Assembly: GCA_963682025.1 (NCBI GenBank)
Contig: OY821521.1
Coordinates: 49,433,807-49,497,806 of the forward strand
DNA: 64,000 nucleotides
Direction: 5' to 3'
DNA from: Cordilura impudica
Taxonomy: Eukaryota; Arthropoda; Insecta; Diptera; Scathophagidae
In this document: positions 1 through 12,709 of the stretch, in pieces
How positions within the stretch are numbered: position 1 is the first letter of the stretch
How the letters are laid out: every line of letters begins with the position of its first letter
The notes under the pieces: model-generated
Told to the model about the DNA's origin: nothing
What the model saw: the letters and a program-made list of their open reading frames with translations, nothing else
Database searches by the model: none
Made by a program: the position numbers and the translations under genes

Positions 1-87
1 CTAAAAAGAAATACATTTCAAAATCGGTTTGCAAATAAAGTTTTTACATCGGTCACAAAAGATAGCCTTGCCTATTAATAATATAGA
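1..87 (-). mobile_element. Helitron copy A, 5' end only (cut by window edge)
   Basis: The block reads CTAAAAAGAAATAC, then CATCGGTCACA, then CCTATTAATAATATAGA followed by T. This is the 5' end of the Helitron family found many times in this window, lying on the minus strand: reversed, it begins with TC next to a host A. The 3' hairpin end lies outside the window. It is slightly diverged from the other copies. Confidence 0.75.
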
Positions 88-171
88 TCTAACAAACTGC
101 AGATATTCGTCTAAGGGAATTTTAAGTTGGAGTATTACAAAACATACCCACTCCACGAACAATTATAACTA

Positions 172-513
172 CTAGCAGATTCCAGCCCTCGAAATTCGAG
201 TGCAAATTCTAGGAAATTTTATTTTTTCATTAAATAAAGACCCTAAAGGTATGCTAATCAATTATAGCCAATTCACAAATCAACACAAAAACAAACTCAT
301 TTTTATTACAAACACATTAACAAATTTAATAAACACACACATAGCATTGTATAATTTTATGTATGTGTTAGTAGCAACTTACTCATAACAAAGGAAAAAA
401 AATTTAAAATCTGTAAATCTACAAAATGGCTAAAAAGAAATACCTTTCAAATAATATACGTTTGGTTAAAATCGGGATAAAACGGTAGAACAAAACATCG
501 GTCACAAGAAATC
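172..513 (-). mobile_element. Non-autonomous Helitron copy B, subfamily 1
   Basis: It starts with CTAG after A, followed by the hairpin around CTCGAAATTCGAG. The body matches the AAATAAAGACCCTAAAGG subfamily, and CGGTCACAAGAAATC marks the far end. Read on the minus strand this is a Helitron whose 3' end is hairpin plus CTAG. The 5' tip (TCTATAATATTAATAGG in good copies) has decayed. No Rep/helicase gene is present, so it would be mobilised in trans. The 62-codon open frame inside it is accidental. Confidence 0.8.
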
Positions 514-645
514 TTATTGATCCGATTTAGATGATTTTATTTCATTTTCAATAAAAAGAGCAACCCTAATGAGGGCGTGATCGAAATTTTCACAGACAGA
601 CAGACGGATATCGTTATATAAACTTTTTTCACTTCCGATGTCAAT

Positions 646-774
646 AGAAAAAAACGTATGGGCTTTGGAAATAAGTATGTAAACAAAGCTCCAAAATATT
701 GGGAACGTATTTTATTTTCAGATGAAAGCAAATTTTGCATTTTCCGATTTAAAGGAAAATCTTTTGATAAATAA
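646..774 (+). pseudogene. Tc1-like transposase fragment (about 42 codons)
   Basis: Plus-strand translation gives RKKRMGFGNKYVNKAP, then YWERILFSDESKFCIF, ending at a stop at 772-774. This matches the stretch around the first catalytic Asp of Tc1-family transposases (W-x-x-V/I-x-x-SDESKF); the GAT codon is at 721-723. The rest of the DDE domain and the N-terminal paired-like domain are absent. It differs enough from the 36.8-kb Tc1 relic (SDESKFCIF against IDESKFNMY) to be a separate lineage, closer in feel to Bari-type elements, though that is from memory. A non-functional scrap. Confidence 0.75.
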
Positions 775-1002
775 AAATAATCTAAAGTTTTCTTAATAAA
801 CGCTCATTTAACGTTCATATTGGTTCATCGTGTTCTGAAAGTTCGTCGTATTACAAGGCGGCTGCTTAACTCCCTCACTAACATTATGTAATAAACAAAG
901 TGAATTCTACTCACATGCATACTTTATCCTTTTATTAACAAAAACTCAAGTCTTAGCATATGCAACAAAATACTTATTTTTGGTTTTTTTTTTTTTTTTT
1001 TT
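775..1002. other. No gene seen; AT-rich spacer ending in poly-T
   Basis: AT-rich sequence between the transposase scrap and the minisatellite. It ends in a T tract at about 987-1003 that runs into the array. No open frame or RNA gene is recognisable. Confidence 0.5.
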
Positions 1003-2362
1003 TTGGCAATTTTTGTTTTTTCCAATTTTTTATTTTGACGTTTTTTTTTAGATTTTGGCGATTTTTGTTGTTCGCGATTTACTATTTTGTCATTTTTGAT
1101 TAGGCGATTTTCGATGTTGGCGATTTTTGGTTTTTCGCTAATTTTGATTTTCGCGATTTTTTATTTTACCGATTTTTTGTGTTTTGCGATTTTTGGTTTT
1201 GGCGATTTTTGTTATTTCGAATTTTCGGTTTTGGCGATTTTTGATTTTTCGCTATTTTTGATTTTTGCCATATTTGATTTTGGCGATTTTTTATTTTAGC
1301 GGCTTTTGGCCATAGCGATTTTTGAGTTTTGCAATTTTTGGTTTTTGGCTATTTTTAATTTTGGCAATTTTTGTGCAATTTTTGATTTTGACCATTTTTT
1401 ATTTTAGCGATTTTTGGTTTGACTATTTTTGGCTTTAGCGATGTTTGTCATTTGCGATTTTTGATTTTGGCGATTTTTGTTATTCGCAATTTTCGGTTTG
1501 GCGATTTTTGATTTTGGCTGTTTTTGTTTTTTACGATTTTTGTTATTCCCGATTTTCGGTTTAGTCAATTTTGATTAGGCGATTTTCGATTTTGGCGATT
1601 TTTGTTTTTCATATTTTTCGGTTTGGCGATTTTTGGTTTTTCGCTATTTTTGGTTTTTGCGATTTTTGATTTTGGCGATTTTTTATTTTAGCGACTTTCG
1701 ATTTGACGATTTTTGGCTTTACCGATTTTTGTGTTTTGCAATTTTTGATTTCTCGCTGTATTTAATTTTGGCGATTTTTGTGCAATTTTTGATTTTGACG
1801 ATTTTTTATTTTAGCGATTTTTGATTTGACGATTTTTGGCTTTAGCGATTTTTGTGTTTTGTTATTTTTGATATTGGCGATTTTTATTATTTGCGATTTT
1901 CGGTTTTGGCGAATTTTGATTTTGGCGATTATTGTTTTTCACGATTTTTGTTGCTCGCGATTTACGGTTTTGACAGTTTTGACTTAAATGATTTTTGATT
2001 TTTGGTGATTTTTGTTATTAATTTTTCAGTTTTGGCGATTTTTGGTTTTTCGCTATTTTTGATTTTTGCGATTTTTGATTTCGGCGATTTTTTATTTTAG
2101 CTACTTTTGATTTGACGATTTTTGGCTTTAGCGATTTTTGTGCTTTGCAATTTTTGATTTCTCGCTATTTTTAATTTTGGCGATTTTTGTGCAATTTTTG
2201 ATTTTGACGATTTTTTATTTTTGCGATTTTTGGTTTGACGATTTTTGTCTTTAGCGATTTTTGTCTTTTGCGATTTTTTGATTTTGGCGATTTTTGTTTT
2301 TTACGATTTTTGTTATTCCCGATTTTCGGTTCTGGCATTTTTTTTTGCGATTTTTGATTTGG
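1003..2362. repeat. 16-bp minisatellite, unit near GGCGATTTTTGATTTT
   Basis: Degenerate tandem units of about 15-17 bp alternate GGCGATTTTTG and ATTTTG/GTTTTT variants. A longer period also shows: the string GGCGATTTTTTATTTTAGC recurs near 1282, 1674 and 2083 (the last as TAGCTAC), with similar downstream order, so blocks of about 400 bp were duplicated. Open frames inside it (1087-1299, 1633-1824) give low-complexity F/D/L/I peptides and are artefacts. Confidence 0.9.
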
Positions 2363-3904
2363 GCTTTTCCGCCCATATTTTCCACGACTAATTAATGCCC
2401 TGACTATTTACATTAATAACTTACGAACTCTCAGATACTACACCCGATATATGATATTAAATATGAACTTTGTATGGGGGTGCCACGCCCACTGATCTAA
2501 TCCCGCCCATTTCTTGGCCAACTACTCACTTTAATAACTTATAAATTCACACAGAGTTCCAAGGCTTTCTCTATTACAATATTCTAGATATATGACATAA
2601 AATTTTTGTTCGCCACTCTTAATTAGTTTAATATGTGCATGTACATAATTTCAGAACTCTTGCTGTCGTAGTACTCCACATATTATATCGTCGTTCGTAA
2701 GTTATTGTGTTCTATATGCTTTTTTTTTGATTAATCCATGTTTAAGTTCTAATAGTTCTTACTCCTAAAGGCGTTTTCAAAGAGGAAATTTTTTTAAACA
2801 GAAAAAACCACAAACTATAGTACTTTCCTTGGTAGGAAGGTCGCAACAATTTTATCGGTTCAGTTTTTTTTTAATTAGCAACTAAACTTTAGCAACTAAA
2901 CATTAACAAAAAGCATATAGAATACAATAATTTACTAACGACGATATGTTAAAATAAGATGTTAAAAATTCGATTTTTCACGTGAATAAACTGAATTGAA
3001 TTGAAAAAAAAATTTTAAACATAAAACTGGTTCAATAAATAGCTAGGTTATCACACAAGCACTATTAGCACATAATGAGCCACATCATGCGAAAGCTAAG
3101 AAACCATCGCAATAAATTTCGAAGACATCTTAGCTAAGAAGACCACAAATGATAACCCTGTCAAATGATATCTTCGATATATGTACTTGTATATTGATTT
3201 TTGACCAAAAGTAAAAATTATTTCTGCATTGTGCAACGTAGTGTTGTTCTAGACATTTTTCGATGATTGGTTAAGGGCTTTCGTCTAAGAGGTACGAATT
3301 CGTTGTATTCATTCCTATTTCTTTTTTTAATAAACAAATTCAGACATTGACGCCGTTAACGTCAACAAACGACCGCCACTGTTGCAAAAAAAAAGCACAA
3401 AACTTAAATCCAACAACTAGGTGTACATATGTTTCATTGTACGAGTACTACCTCCTCAAAAGTTTTTACTTTTGCTTTGTTTCAGCCATGTAAAGCTTTG
3501 TTTATTATTATTATTTTTTTTTTTAATATTAGTGGTTCTTTAATGTTTTTGGTATTTCCGATACAGACGTTTCAGTTTGTGAATTTGTTTTATTGTGTTT
3601 AGACACTTTATTATTGCTGTTTGTTTGTTTGTTCTATGTGGGGGCATGATATTAGTCGAAAGTCGCCACATAATAACGAATAAATAAAACGACAACATTG
3701 CCAATTGGCACGCAGCATACAACTTTCCATCTACTAGTCATCGTCAAGTGTTGTTTGAAGTGAGAACTGAACGTAGTAGGCATCATTGGTTGGCTGTATG
3801 CTCCATGAGATTGCAATTGAAAGAAATTATTTTCTAATAAAATATAATAAAAAAAAAAAGTTAAAAAGAAAATAGTTTTTGGTATTTTAATTTATTTTCC
3901 ATCT
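2363..3904. other. No gene seen; AT-rich intergenic sequence
   Basis: Mixed AT-rich DNA with somewhat GC-richer stretches near 2470-2520 (GGGGGTGCCACGCCCACTG) that look like an old dispersed repeat. Only one short frame (60 codons, 3540-3722 minus) exists and it resembles nothing known. Confidence 0.45.
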
Positions 3905-6900
3905 TTAATGTGCTGATGTTACCGATAACAACTAATTTTATACAATTCTTTATTCATTAAAAAAAATTTAATTTTTCCCCAGAAAATGTTTTGATGTTAT
4001 CGACAACAAGACAACATTAATGATGAACAATTTATTAAAGTGTTAAAATTTATATTAAAAAAAAATTCTATTAATTCTAAGTACTGCAACGGCTGCTTTA
4101 CAAAACTCCGTGTTATCGATAACTTTGCATTATTATTTTTTCTATATTTTTTTAATTTTTCCTGTTAAAGGTCTGCTAAACGGCAAATTTTTTCACACAT
4201 AACATTTTATTGTCTCAATTTTTATGCCGAAAATGTATTTGATGAAATTTTGTATTATCGATAACATCATTGCAAATTTTATTTTTATTTGATAAACAAA
4301 AAACAATTCATTCATATTTTATGCACCTGTTTTAATATACATTTTGTCATTGTAATAACTTTTTCGTCATTGATGGTCTAATGTTATTTTTTCCAAAAAG
4401 TTTTTGGAGTTTATATACATTTTTTTTTATCAAATAAATATATTTAAATTTTTCGCAGAAAATTTAATGTTGTTATCGATAACTATTGCATCAGCTGTTT
4501 TAGAGAAGTCCATGTTATCGATAACTTTGTATTATTTGTTTTCCATAAAATATTTTTCCACATAAAAAAATTTTTTTTTTCTGATGTTATCGATAAGACC
4601 AAATTTTCTTTAATTTAAAAACAAAGAATTTTTTTCAAAGAGTTTTTGGTGTTTATATATATTTTTTTTATGAAATAAAAAACAATAAATTTAAAATTTT
4701 CGCAGAAAATATCATGGTTTTATCGAAAAATCATTTAGAAAAATCCATGTTATCGATAACTTCGTTTTATTTGTTTTCTATAAAATTTATATTTTTTTCG
4801 CTTTTCATGCCAAAAAGGTCTGCTAAACGGCAAATTTTTTCACACAAAATATTTTATTGTATCAATTTTTATGCCGAAAATGTATTTGATGAAATTTTGT
4901 ATTATCGATAACATCATTGCATATTTTATTATTATTTCATAAACAAAAAACAATTCATATTTTATGTATTTGTTACAATATACATTTTGTCATTGTAATA
5001 AATTTTTCGTCATTTATGATGTCTGATGTTATCGATAAGACCAAATTTTCTTTAATTTAAAAATTAAGATTTTTTTCCAGAGTTTTTGGAGTTTATATGT
5101 ATTTTTTTTTTATAATACAAAAAAACAATAAATTTAAAATTTTTGCAGAAAATATAATGGTGTTATCGATAACTACTACAGCGGTTGTTTAAGAAAAATC
5201 CATGTTATCGATAACTTTGTATTATTTGTTTTCTATAAAATTTATATTTTTTTCGCTTTTCATGCCAAAAAGGTCTGCTAAACGGCAAATTTTTTCACAC
5301 AAAATATTTTATTGTCTCAATTTTTATGCCGAAAATGTATTTGATGAAATTTTGTATTATCGATAACATCATTGCATATTTTATTATTATTTCATAAACA
5401 AAAAACAATTCATTCATATTTTATGTATTTAATACAGTATATATTTTAGCATTGTAATAAATTTTTCGTCATTAATGGTCTGATGTTATCGATAAGACCA
5501 AATTTTCTTTAATTTAAAAATAAAGAGTTTTTTCCAAAGAGTTTTTGGTGTTTATATATATTTTTTATAAAATAAAAAACAATAAATTTAATATGTTCGC
5601 AGAAAATATCATGGTGTTATCGATAACTACAACAGTGGCTGTTTTAGAAAAATTCATGTTATCGATAACTTTGTATTATTTGTTTTCTACAAAATTTCTA
5701 TTTTTTCGCCTTTTATGCCAAAAAGGTCTGCTGAACGCCATATTTTTCCACACGAAATATTTTATTGATCCGCTTCTTATGCCCAAAATGTATTTGACGA
5801 AATTTTGTATTACGATAACATCATTGCATATTTTATTATTATTTCATAAACAAAAAACAATTCATTCATATTTTATGTATTTGTTACAGTATATATTTTA
5901 GCATTGTAATAAATTTTTCGTCATTAATGGTCTGATGTTACCGATAAGACCAAATTTTCTTTAATTTAAAAATAAAGAATTTTTCCAAAGAGTTTTTGGT
6001 GTTTATATATATTTTTTTTATAAAATAAAAAACAATAAATTTAAAATTTTCGCAGAAAATATAATATTGTTATCGATAACTCCTACAGTGGCTGTTTTAG
6101 AAAACTCCATGTTATCGATAACTTTGTGTTATTTGTTTCCTATAAAATTTATATATTTTTCGCTTTTCATGCCAAAAAGGTCTACTGAACGCCACATTTT
6201 TCCACACAAAATATTTTATTGATCCGCTTTTTATGCCGAAAATGTGTTTGATGAAATTTTGTACTATCGATAACATCATTGCAAATTTTAATATTATTTT
6301 ATAAACAAAAAACAATTCAATGATATTTTATGTACTTGTTACAATATACGTTTTGGCTTTGTAATAAATTTTTCGTCGTTGTTGTTCTGACGTTATCGAT
6401 AAGACCGAATTTTCTTTAATTTAATATTAAGATTTTGTCCAAAGAGTTTTTAGAGTTGATTTTTTTTTTTTTTATAAAATAAAAAACAAAAAATTTAAAA
6501 TTTTCGCAGAAAATATAATGTTGTTAGCGATAACTATTACAGCAGCTTTTTTAGAAAAGTCCATGTTATCGATAACTTTGTATAATATGTTTTCTATAAA
6601 ATTTATATTTTTTTCGCTTTTCATGCCAAAATATTTTATTGATCCGCTTTTTATGCCGAAAATGTATTTGATGAAATTTTGTATTATCGATAACATCATT
6701 GCATTATCGCTAACATCACTTGCTTTCATATACATTTTGGTATTGTAATAACTTTTTCGTCATTAATGGTCTGATGTTATCGATAAGACCAAATTTTCTT
6801 TAATTTAAAAATAAAAAGTTTTTTCCAAAGAGTTTTTGGTGTTTATATATATTTTTTTTATAAAATAAAAAAAAAATCAATTTAAAATTTTTGCAGAAAA

Positions 6901-9210
6901 TATAATAATGTTATCGATAAGTACTACAGTGGCTGCTTTAGAAAAATTCATTTTATCGATAACTTTGTATTATTTGTTTTCTTTAAAATTTATATATTTT
7001 TCGCTTTTCATGCCAAAAAGGTCTACTGAACGCCATATTTTTCCACACGAAATATTTTATTGATCCGCTTCTTATGCCGAAAATGTATTTGATGAAATTT
7101 TGTATTATCGATAACATCATTGCAAATTTTATTATTATTTCATAAACAAAAAACAATTCATTCATATTTTATGAACTTGTTACAATATACAATTTGGCAT
7201 AGTAATAAATTTTTCCTCATTGATGATGTCTGATGTTATCGATAAGACCAAATTTTCTTTAATTTAAAAATAAAGAATTTTTTCCAAAGAGTTTTTGGTG
7301 TTTATATATATTTTTTTTATAAAATAAAAAACAATAAATTTAAAATTTTCACAGAAAATATAATATTGTTATCGATAACTACTACAGCTGCTGTTTAAGA
7401 AAAATCCATGTTATCGATAACTCTGTATCATTTGTTTTCTATAAAATTTATATTTTTTTCACTATTCATGCCAAAAAGGTCTACTGAACGCCATATTTTT
7501 CCACACGATATATTTTATTGATCCGCTTTTTATGCCGAAAATGTGTTTGATGAAATTTTGTATTATCGATAACATCATTGCCAAATTTTATTATTATTTC
7601 ATAAACAAAAAACCTTTCATTCATATTTTATGTACTTATTACAATAAACATTTTGTCATTGTATTAAATTTTCGTCATTGATGGTCTGATGTTATCGATA
7701 AGACCAATTTTTTTTTAATTTAAAAAGTAAGATGTTTTTCCAAAGAGTTTTTGGATTTTATATATATTTTTTATAAAATAGAAAATAATGGTGTTATCGA
7801 TAACTACTACAGTGGCTGTTTTAGAAAAATTCATGTTATCGATAACTTTGTATTATTTGTTTTCTATAAAATTTCTATTTTTTCGCTTTTTATGCCAAAA
7901 AGGTCTGCTGAACGCCATATTTTTCCATACAAAATATTTTATTGATGCACTTTATATATTGAAAATGTATTTGATGAACTTTTTCATTATCGATAACATC
8001 ATTGCAAAATTTTATATTATTTCATAAACGAAAACAATTCATTCATATTTTATTACAATATTAATTTGGCATTGTAATAAATATTCGTCATTGATGGTCT
8101 GATGTTATCGATAAGACCAAATTTTCTTTAATTTTAAAATGAGGATTTTTTTCCAAAGAGTTTTTGGATTTTATATATATTTTTTTATAAAACAGAAAAC
8201 AATAAATTTAAAATTTTCGCAGAAAATATAATAATGTTATCGATAACTACTACAGTGGCTATTTTAGAAAAAAATCCATGTTATCGGTAACTTTGTATTG
8301 TTTTCTACAAAATTTATATTTTTATGCTTTTCATGCCAAAAACGTCTGCTGAACGCCACATTTTTCCACACAAAATATTTTATTGATCCGTTTTTTATGC
8401 CGAAAATGTATTTGATGAAATTTTGTATTATCGATAACATCATTGCAAATTTTATTATTATTTCATAAACAAAAAACAATTCATTCATAGTTTATGTACT
8501 TGTTACAATATAAATTTTAACATTTTAATAAAAAGTTCGTCATTAATGGTCTGATGTTATCGATAACATAAAATTGCTTTAGTTTAAAAATTATGATGAT
8601 TGCCAAAGATTTTTTCGAGTTTATATATTTTTTTTTATAAAATAGAAAATATTAAATTTTAATTTTTCCTAGAAAATATTATGGTTTTACCGATATAAAG
8701 AATGTTAAAATTAATATCTTAGTTTTTTTTTTATTTAAACTATTACAACAGCTGCTTTACAAAAATCAGTGCTATCGATAACTTTGCATTATTTTTTATC
8801 CCATAAGATTTATATTTTTTTTCACTTTTCCTGTCGAAGGTCTACAGAACGCCAAATTTTTTCACAAAAAATATTTTATTGATTCCGTTTTTATGTCAAA
8901 AATGTACTTGATGGAATTTTGAATTATCGATAACATTATTATATGCATTGTTTATTTTATTATTTTTCGTAAACAAAAACCCAATTGATTCATAATTTAT
9001 GTATTAAAATTATGTATTATAAATTTTGAAACTTTAATTAAATTTTCGTCACTTATGGTCTGGTGTTATCGATAACACCAAATTTTCTTTAATTTAAAAA
9101 TTAATATTTTTCCAAAGATTTTTTTGGAGTTTATAAAATAAAAACATTAAATTTAAATTTTTCGTAGAAAATACACTGGTGTTATCGATAACAAGACAAG
9201 TTTTTAAATT
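3905..9210. repeat. TATCGATA satellite, ~455-bp monomer (main block)
   Basis: A long tandem array. Monomer starts (GTTATCGATAACTACTAC type) lie near 4472, 4718, 5161, 5614, 6069, 6523, 6910, 7368, 7792 and 8236; intact steps are 453-458 bp, with some shortened monomers. A typical monomer (6069) carries the palindrome GTTATCGATAAC or a one-base variant at about 6069, 6111, 6263 and 6392, i.e. spacings near 42, 152, 129 and 131 bp. Both edges (3905-4470, 8650-9210) are more diverged, as expected for array margins. The core TATCGATA equals the Drosophila DRE. Open frames in the array are periodic echoes of the monomer. Confidence 0.93.
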
Positions 9211-10275
9211 TATAGTTTAAAAAAATTTTCTTTTAATTGTAACTACTGCAATGGCTGGTTTACAGAAATCCATGTCATCGATAAATTTTCATTATTTTTT
9301 TTCGCTTTTCATTTCGAAAAAGTCTACTTAACGGCAGATTTTTTCGTTTTTATGTTCAAAATGTACTTGATGAAATTATGAATTATTGATAACATTATTA
9401 TATGCATTGTTTATTTTATTATTCTTGCGTAAACCAAAAAGCATTTCATTCATATTTTATGTATTTGTTAGTAAACGTATTCTCTGTTTTAATTTTCCCA
9501 TCAAAACAATTAAAAATTCCATTAATTATTTAGCTTCAAAGAAAACTTATAAACTTATTATGTATGCCCCCCTCACTTCAATCCTTCACCCACCTCACAA
9601 ATCTGTGTTTGGATTAACCATTTATAAAACATCGTTTCATCATGATATTGCGTCTATTAAATTCAAAACAATACATGATTTTCTTTCCTAACAAAACATT
9701 ATTGCTTTTTTACAAAACTATTAAATATTTTACGTGTCAATAAAATTTTATTAGGCTCCATAACAAATTAAAATTTCATTGAATTTAGAATTCCATATTA
9801 ATATGTACTTATATAAAAACTACAAATTAGTGTTGCTGTGATTGCAGTGATAATTGATTTGAATTATGAATCTACACAAATAAGTTTTACCATTCAATAA
9901 TAAAACAATTATCAAACCAAAACGAAAACATACAAAAATAATTTCATACTTATAACAGAAATATATTTAAACAAAGGAATCCAGCTAAATGGTGGTCTTG
10001 TCCGATGTATGATTACCCTACTTTCTTCAATAGATAGAGTATCTTGATTGTCTGGTTTTTAATGGCAAAAAATTGCATTAACTGATTTCTGGTTGTTTTC
10101 GGTCAATTATGTTTTCATTTTATAAATTAACAACAACAAAAAAAAAAAAATATCCGATCGTCATATCAAAATCATTTTAGATATCAATCGTTACCATATC
10201 ATTCACATGATACTCGGATCATTTTGCAACCCGTTTTCATGCAATAAGGTGTTATTATAAATCTTTAATTTATTT
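9211..10275. other. Satellite remnant then AT-rich spacer, no gene seen
   Basis: Diverged satellite sequence continues to about 9480 (for example GTCATCGATAA near 9276), then AT-rich DNA. A 101-codon plus frame at 9386-9691 begins inside satellite sequence and has no recognisable domain, so I do not call it a gene. Confidence 0.5.
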
Positions 10276-10652
10276 ACCTATTATATTAATAGGCTAGACG
10301 ATTTCTTGTGACTGATGTTTTGTTCTACCGTTTTATCCCGATTTTGGCCAAACGTATATTATTTGAAAAGTATTTCTTTCTAGCCGATTTGCATATTTAC
10401 AGATTTTTAAATTTTTTCCTTTGTTTTGAGTAAATTGCATTTAAAGTTGCTACTAACACATACATAAAATTATACAAGGTATGTGTGTATTTATTAAATT
10501 TGTTAATGTGTTTGTAATAAAAATGAGTTTGCTGTTTGTGTTGGTTTGTGAATTGGCTATAATTGATTAGCATACTTTTAGGGGCTTTATTTAATGAAAA
10601 AATAAAATTTCCTAGAATTTGCGCTCGAATTCCGAGGGTTGGAGTCTGCCAG
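10276..10652 (+). mobile_element. Helitron copy C, subfamily 1
   Basis: Plus-oriented copy. The 5' end is diverged (CCTATTATATTAATAGG where good copies have TCTATAATATTAATAGG). The middle has CGATTTCTTGTGACTGATG and CCGTTTTATCCCGATTTT. The 3' end has the hairpin GCTCGAATTCCGAG and terminates CCAG instead of CTAG. Non-autonomous. It lies in the gap between the two blocks of the 455-bp satellite. Confidence 0.85.
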
Positions 10653-10959
10653 TTTTAATAAAAAATATATAATAATATATAATAATGCGAATTTCGGCAA
10701 TTATTAAAAAGTTATATGGCATTTTAACGATAAAAGTAATTCCTAACGGTTATTTGATAACAGAAAAATTAAAAAAAAATATTATAAAAATATGAGTCAA
10801 TGAGTAATCGATAATACCAACTCAAATTTCAGAATTATCATAATTTTAATAATTTGTCTTATACTTTCTATAAAATTAAAAAATCAGTAATACTACAAAA
10901 TAATAAATGGATTGATATCGATCATTTTCGGAATGGATACTTCAAAACTAGTATACAAA
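10653..10959. other. AT-rich spacer, no gene seen
   Basis: AT-rich DNA between Helitron C and the resumption of the TATCGATA satellite; scattered weak ATCGATAA words suggest very old satellite sequence. Confidence 0.4.
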
Positions 10960-12229
10960 TTAGATTTTGTTGGAAATAGCATGTTTTGATGTTATCGATA
11001 ACAAGACAACATTAATGAAGAACAATTTACTAAAATGTTAAAATTTATTTTTTTATTTATAAAATATATAAAAAAACAAAAATTCTTTTAATTCTAAGTA
11101 CTACAACGGCTTCTTTACAGAACTCCGTGTTATCGATATTATAATTTTATAATTTTTTTATTATAATTATAATTTTTTTTTAAATTCATAGTTTTTTTTT
11201 TCATTTTTCCTGTCAAAGGTCTGCTAAACGTCCATTTCTTTCAAACAAAATATTTTATTGCCTTGATTATTAGACGAAAATGTATTTGATGAAATTTTGT
11301 ATTATCGATAACATCATTGCAAATTTTATTATTATTTCATAAACAAAAAACAATTCATTCATGTTTTATGTACTTGTTACAATATACATTTTGGCATTGT
11401 AATAAATTTTTCGTCATTGATGGTCTGATTTATCGATAAGACCAAATTTTCTTTAATTTAAAAATTAAGATTTTTTTCTAAAGATTTTTTTATAAATTAG
11501 AAAACAATGAATTTAAACTTTTCACAGAAAATATAATCGTATTATCGATAACTACTACAGTGGATGTTTTAGAACAATCCATGTTATCGATAGCTTTGTA
11601 TTATTTGTTTTCTATAAAATTTATATTTTTCGCTTTTCATGCCATAAAGGCCTGCTGAACGCCATATTTTTCCACACAAAATATTTTATTGATCCGCTTT
11701 TTATGTGGAAAATGTAATTGATAAAATTTTGTATTATCGATAATATCATTGCAAATTTTATTATTATTTCATAAACAAAAAACAATTCATTCATGTTTTA
11801 TGTACTTGTTACAATATATTGATGGTCTGATGTTATCGAAAAGACAAAATTTTCTTTAATTTAAAAATTAAGATTTTCCTCCAAAGATTTTTTAGAGTTT
11901 ATGTATACATTTTTTTATAAAATAAAAAACAATATATATAAAATTTTCACAGAAAATATAATGGTGTTATCGATAACTACTGTTTTAAAAAAATCAATGT
12001 TATCGATAAGCTTGTATTATTTGTTTTCTATCAAATTTGTATTTGTTTCGCTTTTCAGGCCAAAAAGGCCTGCTCAACGCCATATTTTTCCACACAAAAT
12101 ATTTTATTGATCCGCTTTTTATGTTGAAAATGTACTTGATAACATTATTATATGCATTAGTTCCTATCGATTATGTTGGAAAAGAGCATTTTGTAAATAT
12201 AATTTGCTTCGATAGCCTTAAAATTTGTT
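10960..12229. repeat. TATCGATA satellite, ~455-bp monomer (second block)
   Basis: Same family as the main block: GATGTTATCGATAACAAG near 10989, monomer starts near 11542 and 11966, and the paired sites about 40 bp apart (11542/11585, 11966/12000). The shared marker CATGCC followed by AAGGCCTGCTGAACGCC is present with small changes. Monomers are more diverged and shortened (424 bp between 11542 and 11966). The right edge passes into the ~428-bp satellite family. Confidence 0.88.
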
Positions 12230-12389
12230 AAGAAGATGATGTATCGATAAATGATATAGATAATTTTTAAAATCGATAATAGTGCAAAATTGTAAACGCA
12301 TAAGTTTTTACCGATAAAATTAGTTCTTATTGATTATGTCAGAAAAATGCAATACAGTTATCGATAAGTCTTTAATGTTTTAATAAAAA
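12230..12389. repeat. Edge of the ~428-bp TATCGATA satellite
   Basis: Contains GTATCGATAAATGATATAG and AGTTATCGATAAGTC, with TTAGTTCTTATTGATTATG linking it to the following satellite family. It is cut by Helitron D. Confidence 0.6.
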
Positions 12390-12709
12390 CTGGCAGATTC
12401 CAGTGCTCGAAATTCGAAAAAAGACCTTAAAGGTATGCTTCAAAATTCAACTCATTTTAAATGAAGATAACAAACTCAACACATTAACACAAACACATAC
12501 ACATAGCATTGTATAATTTTATGTATGTGTTAGTAGCAACTTTAAAAGATCATAACTCCAAAAAAATATTGCAGACGATGAAAATTGTAAATCTGGGTAA
12601 CAGCTAAAAAGAAATACCTTTCAAATGATAAATTTTTTGTGAAAATCGTTGTAAAACTGTGAAACTTACATCTGTCACAAGAAATCGCCTAGCCTATTAA
12701 TATTACAGA
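12390..12709 (-). mobile_element. Helitron copy D, subfamily 3
   Basis: Begins CTGG (for CTAG) with a partly deleted hairpin (GTGCTCGAAATTCGAA), then AAAGACCTTAAAGG, ATGAAGATAACAAACTC, CATCTGTCACAAGAAATCG and CCTAGCCTATTAATATTACAGA before a host T. Minus-oriented. With copy F it shares a distinctive middle (AATTTTTTGTGAAAATCG type, CAGACGATGAAAATTG), marking a third subfamily. Inserted inside TATCGATA satellite DNA. Confidence 0.85.

Noticed and set aside
200..388. 62-codon frame in Helitron B
   Set aside because: The same sequence in other copies is not open; there is no Rep or helicase motif.
5545..8488. Open frames of 60-118 codons on both strands in the 455-bp satellite, recurring as near-identical peptides
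   Set aside because: They recur because the monomer recurs, exist on both strands, and vary in length and phase between monomers; no codon bias or start context supports coding.
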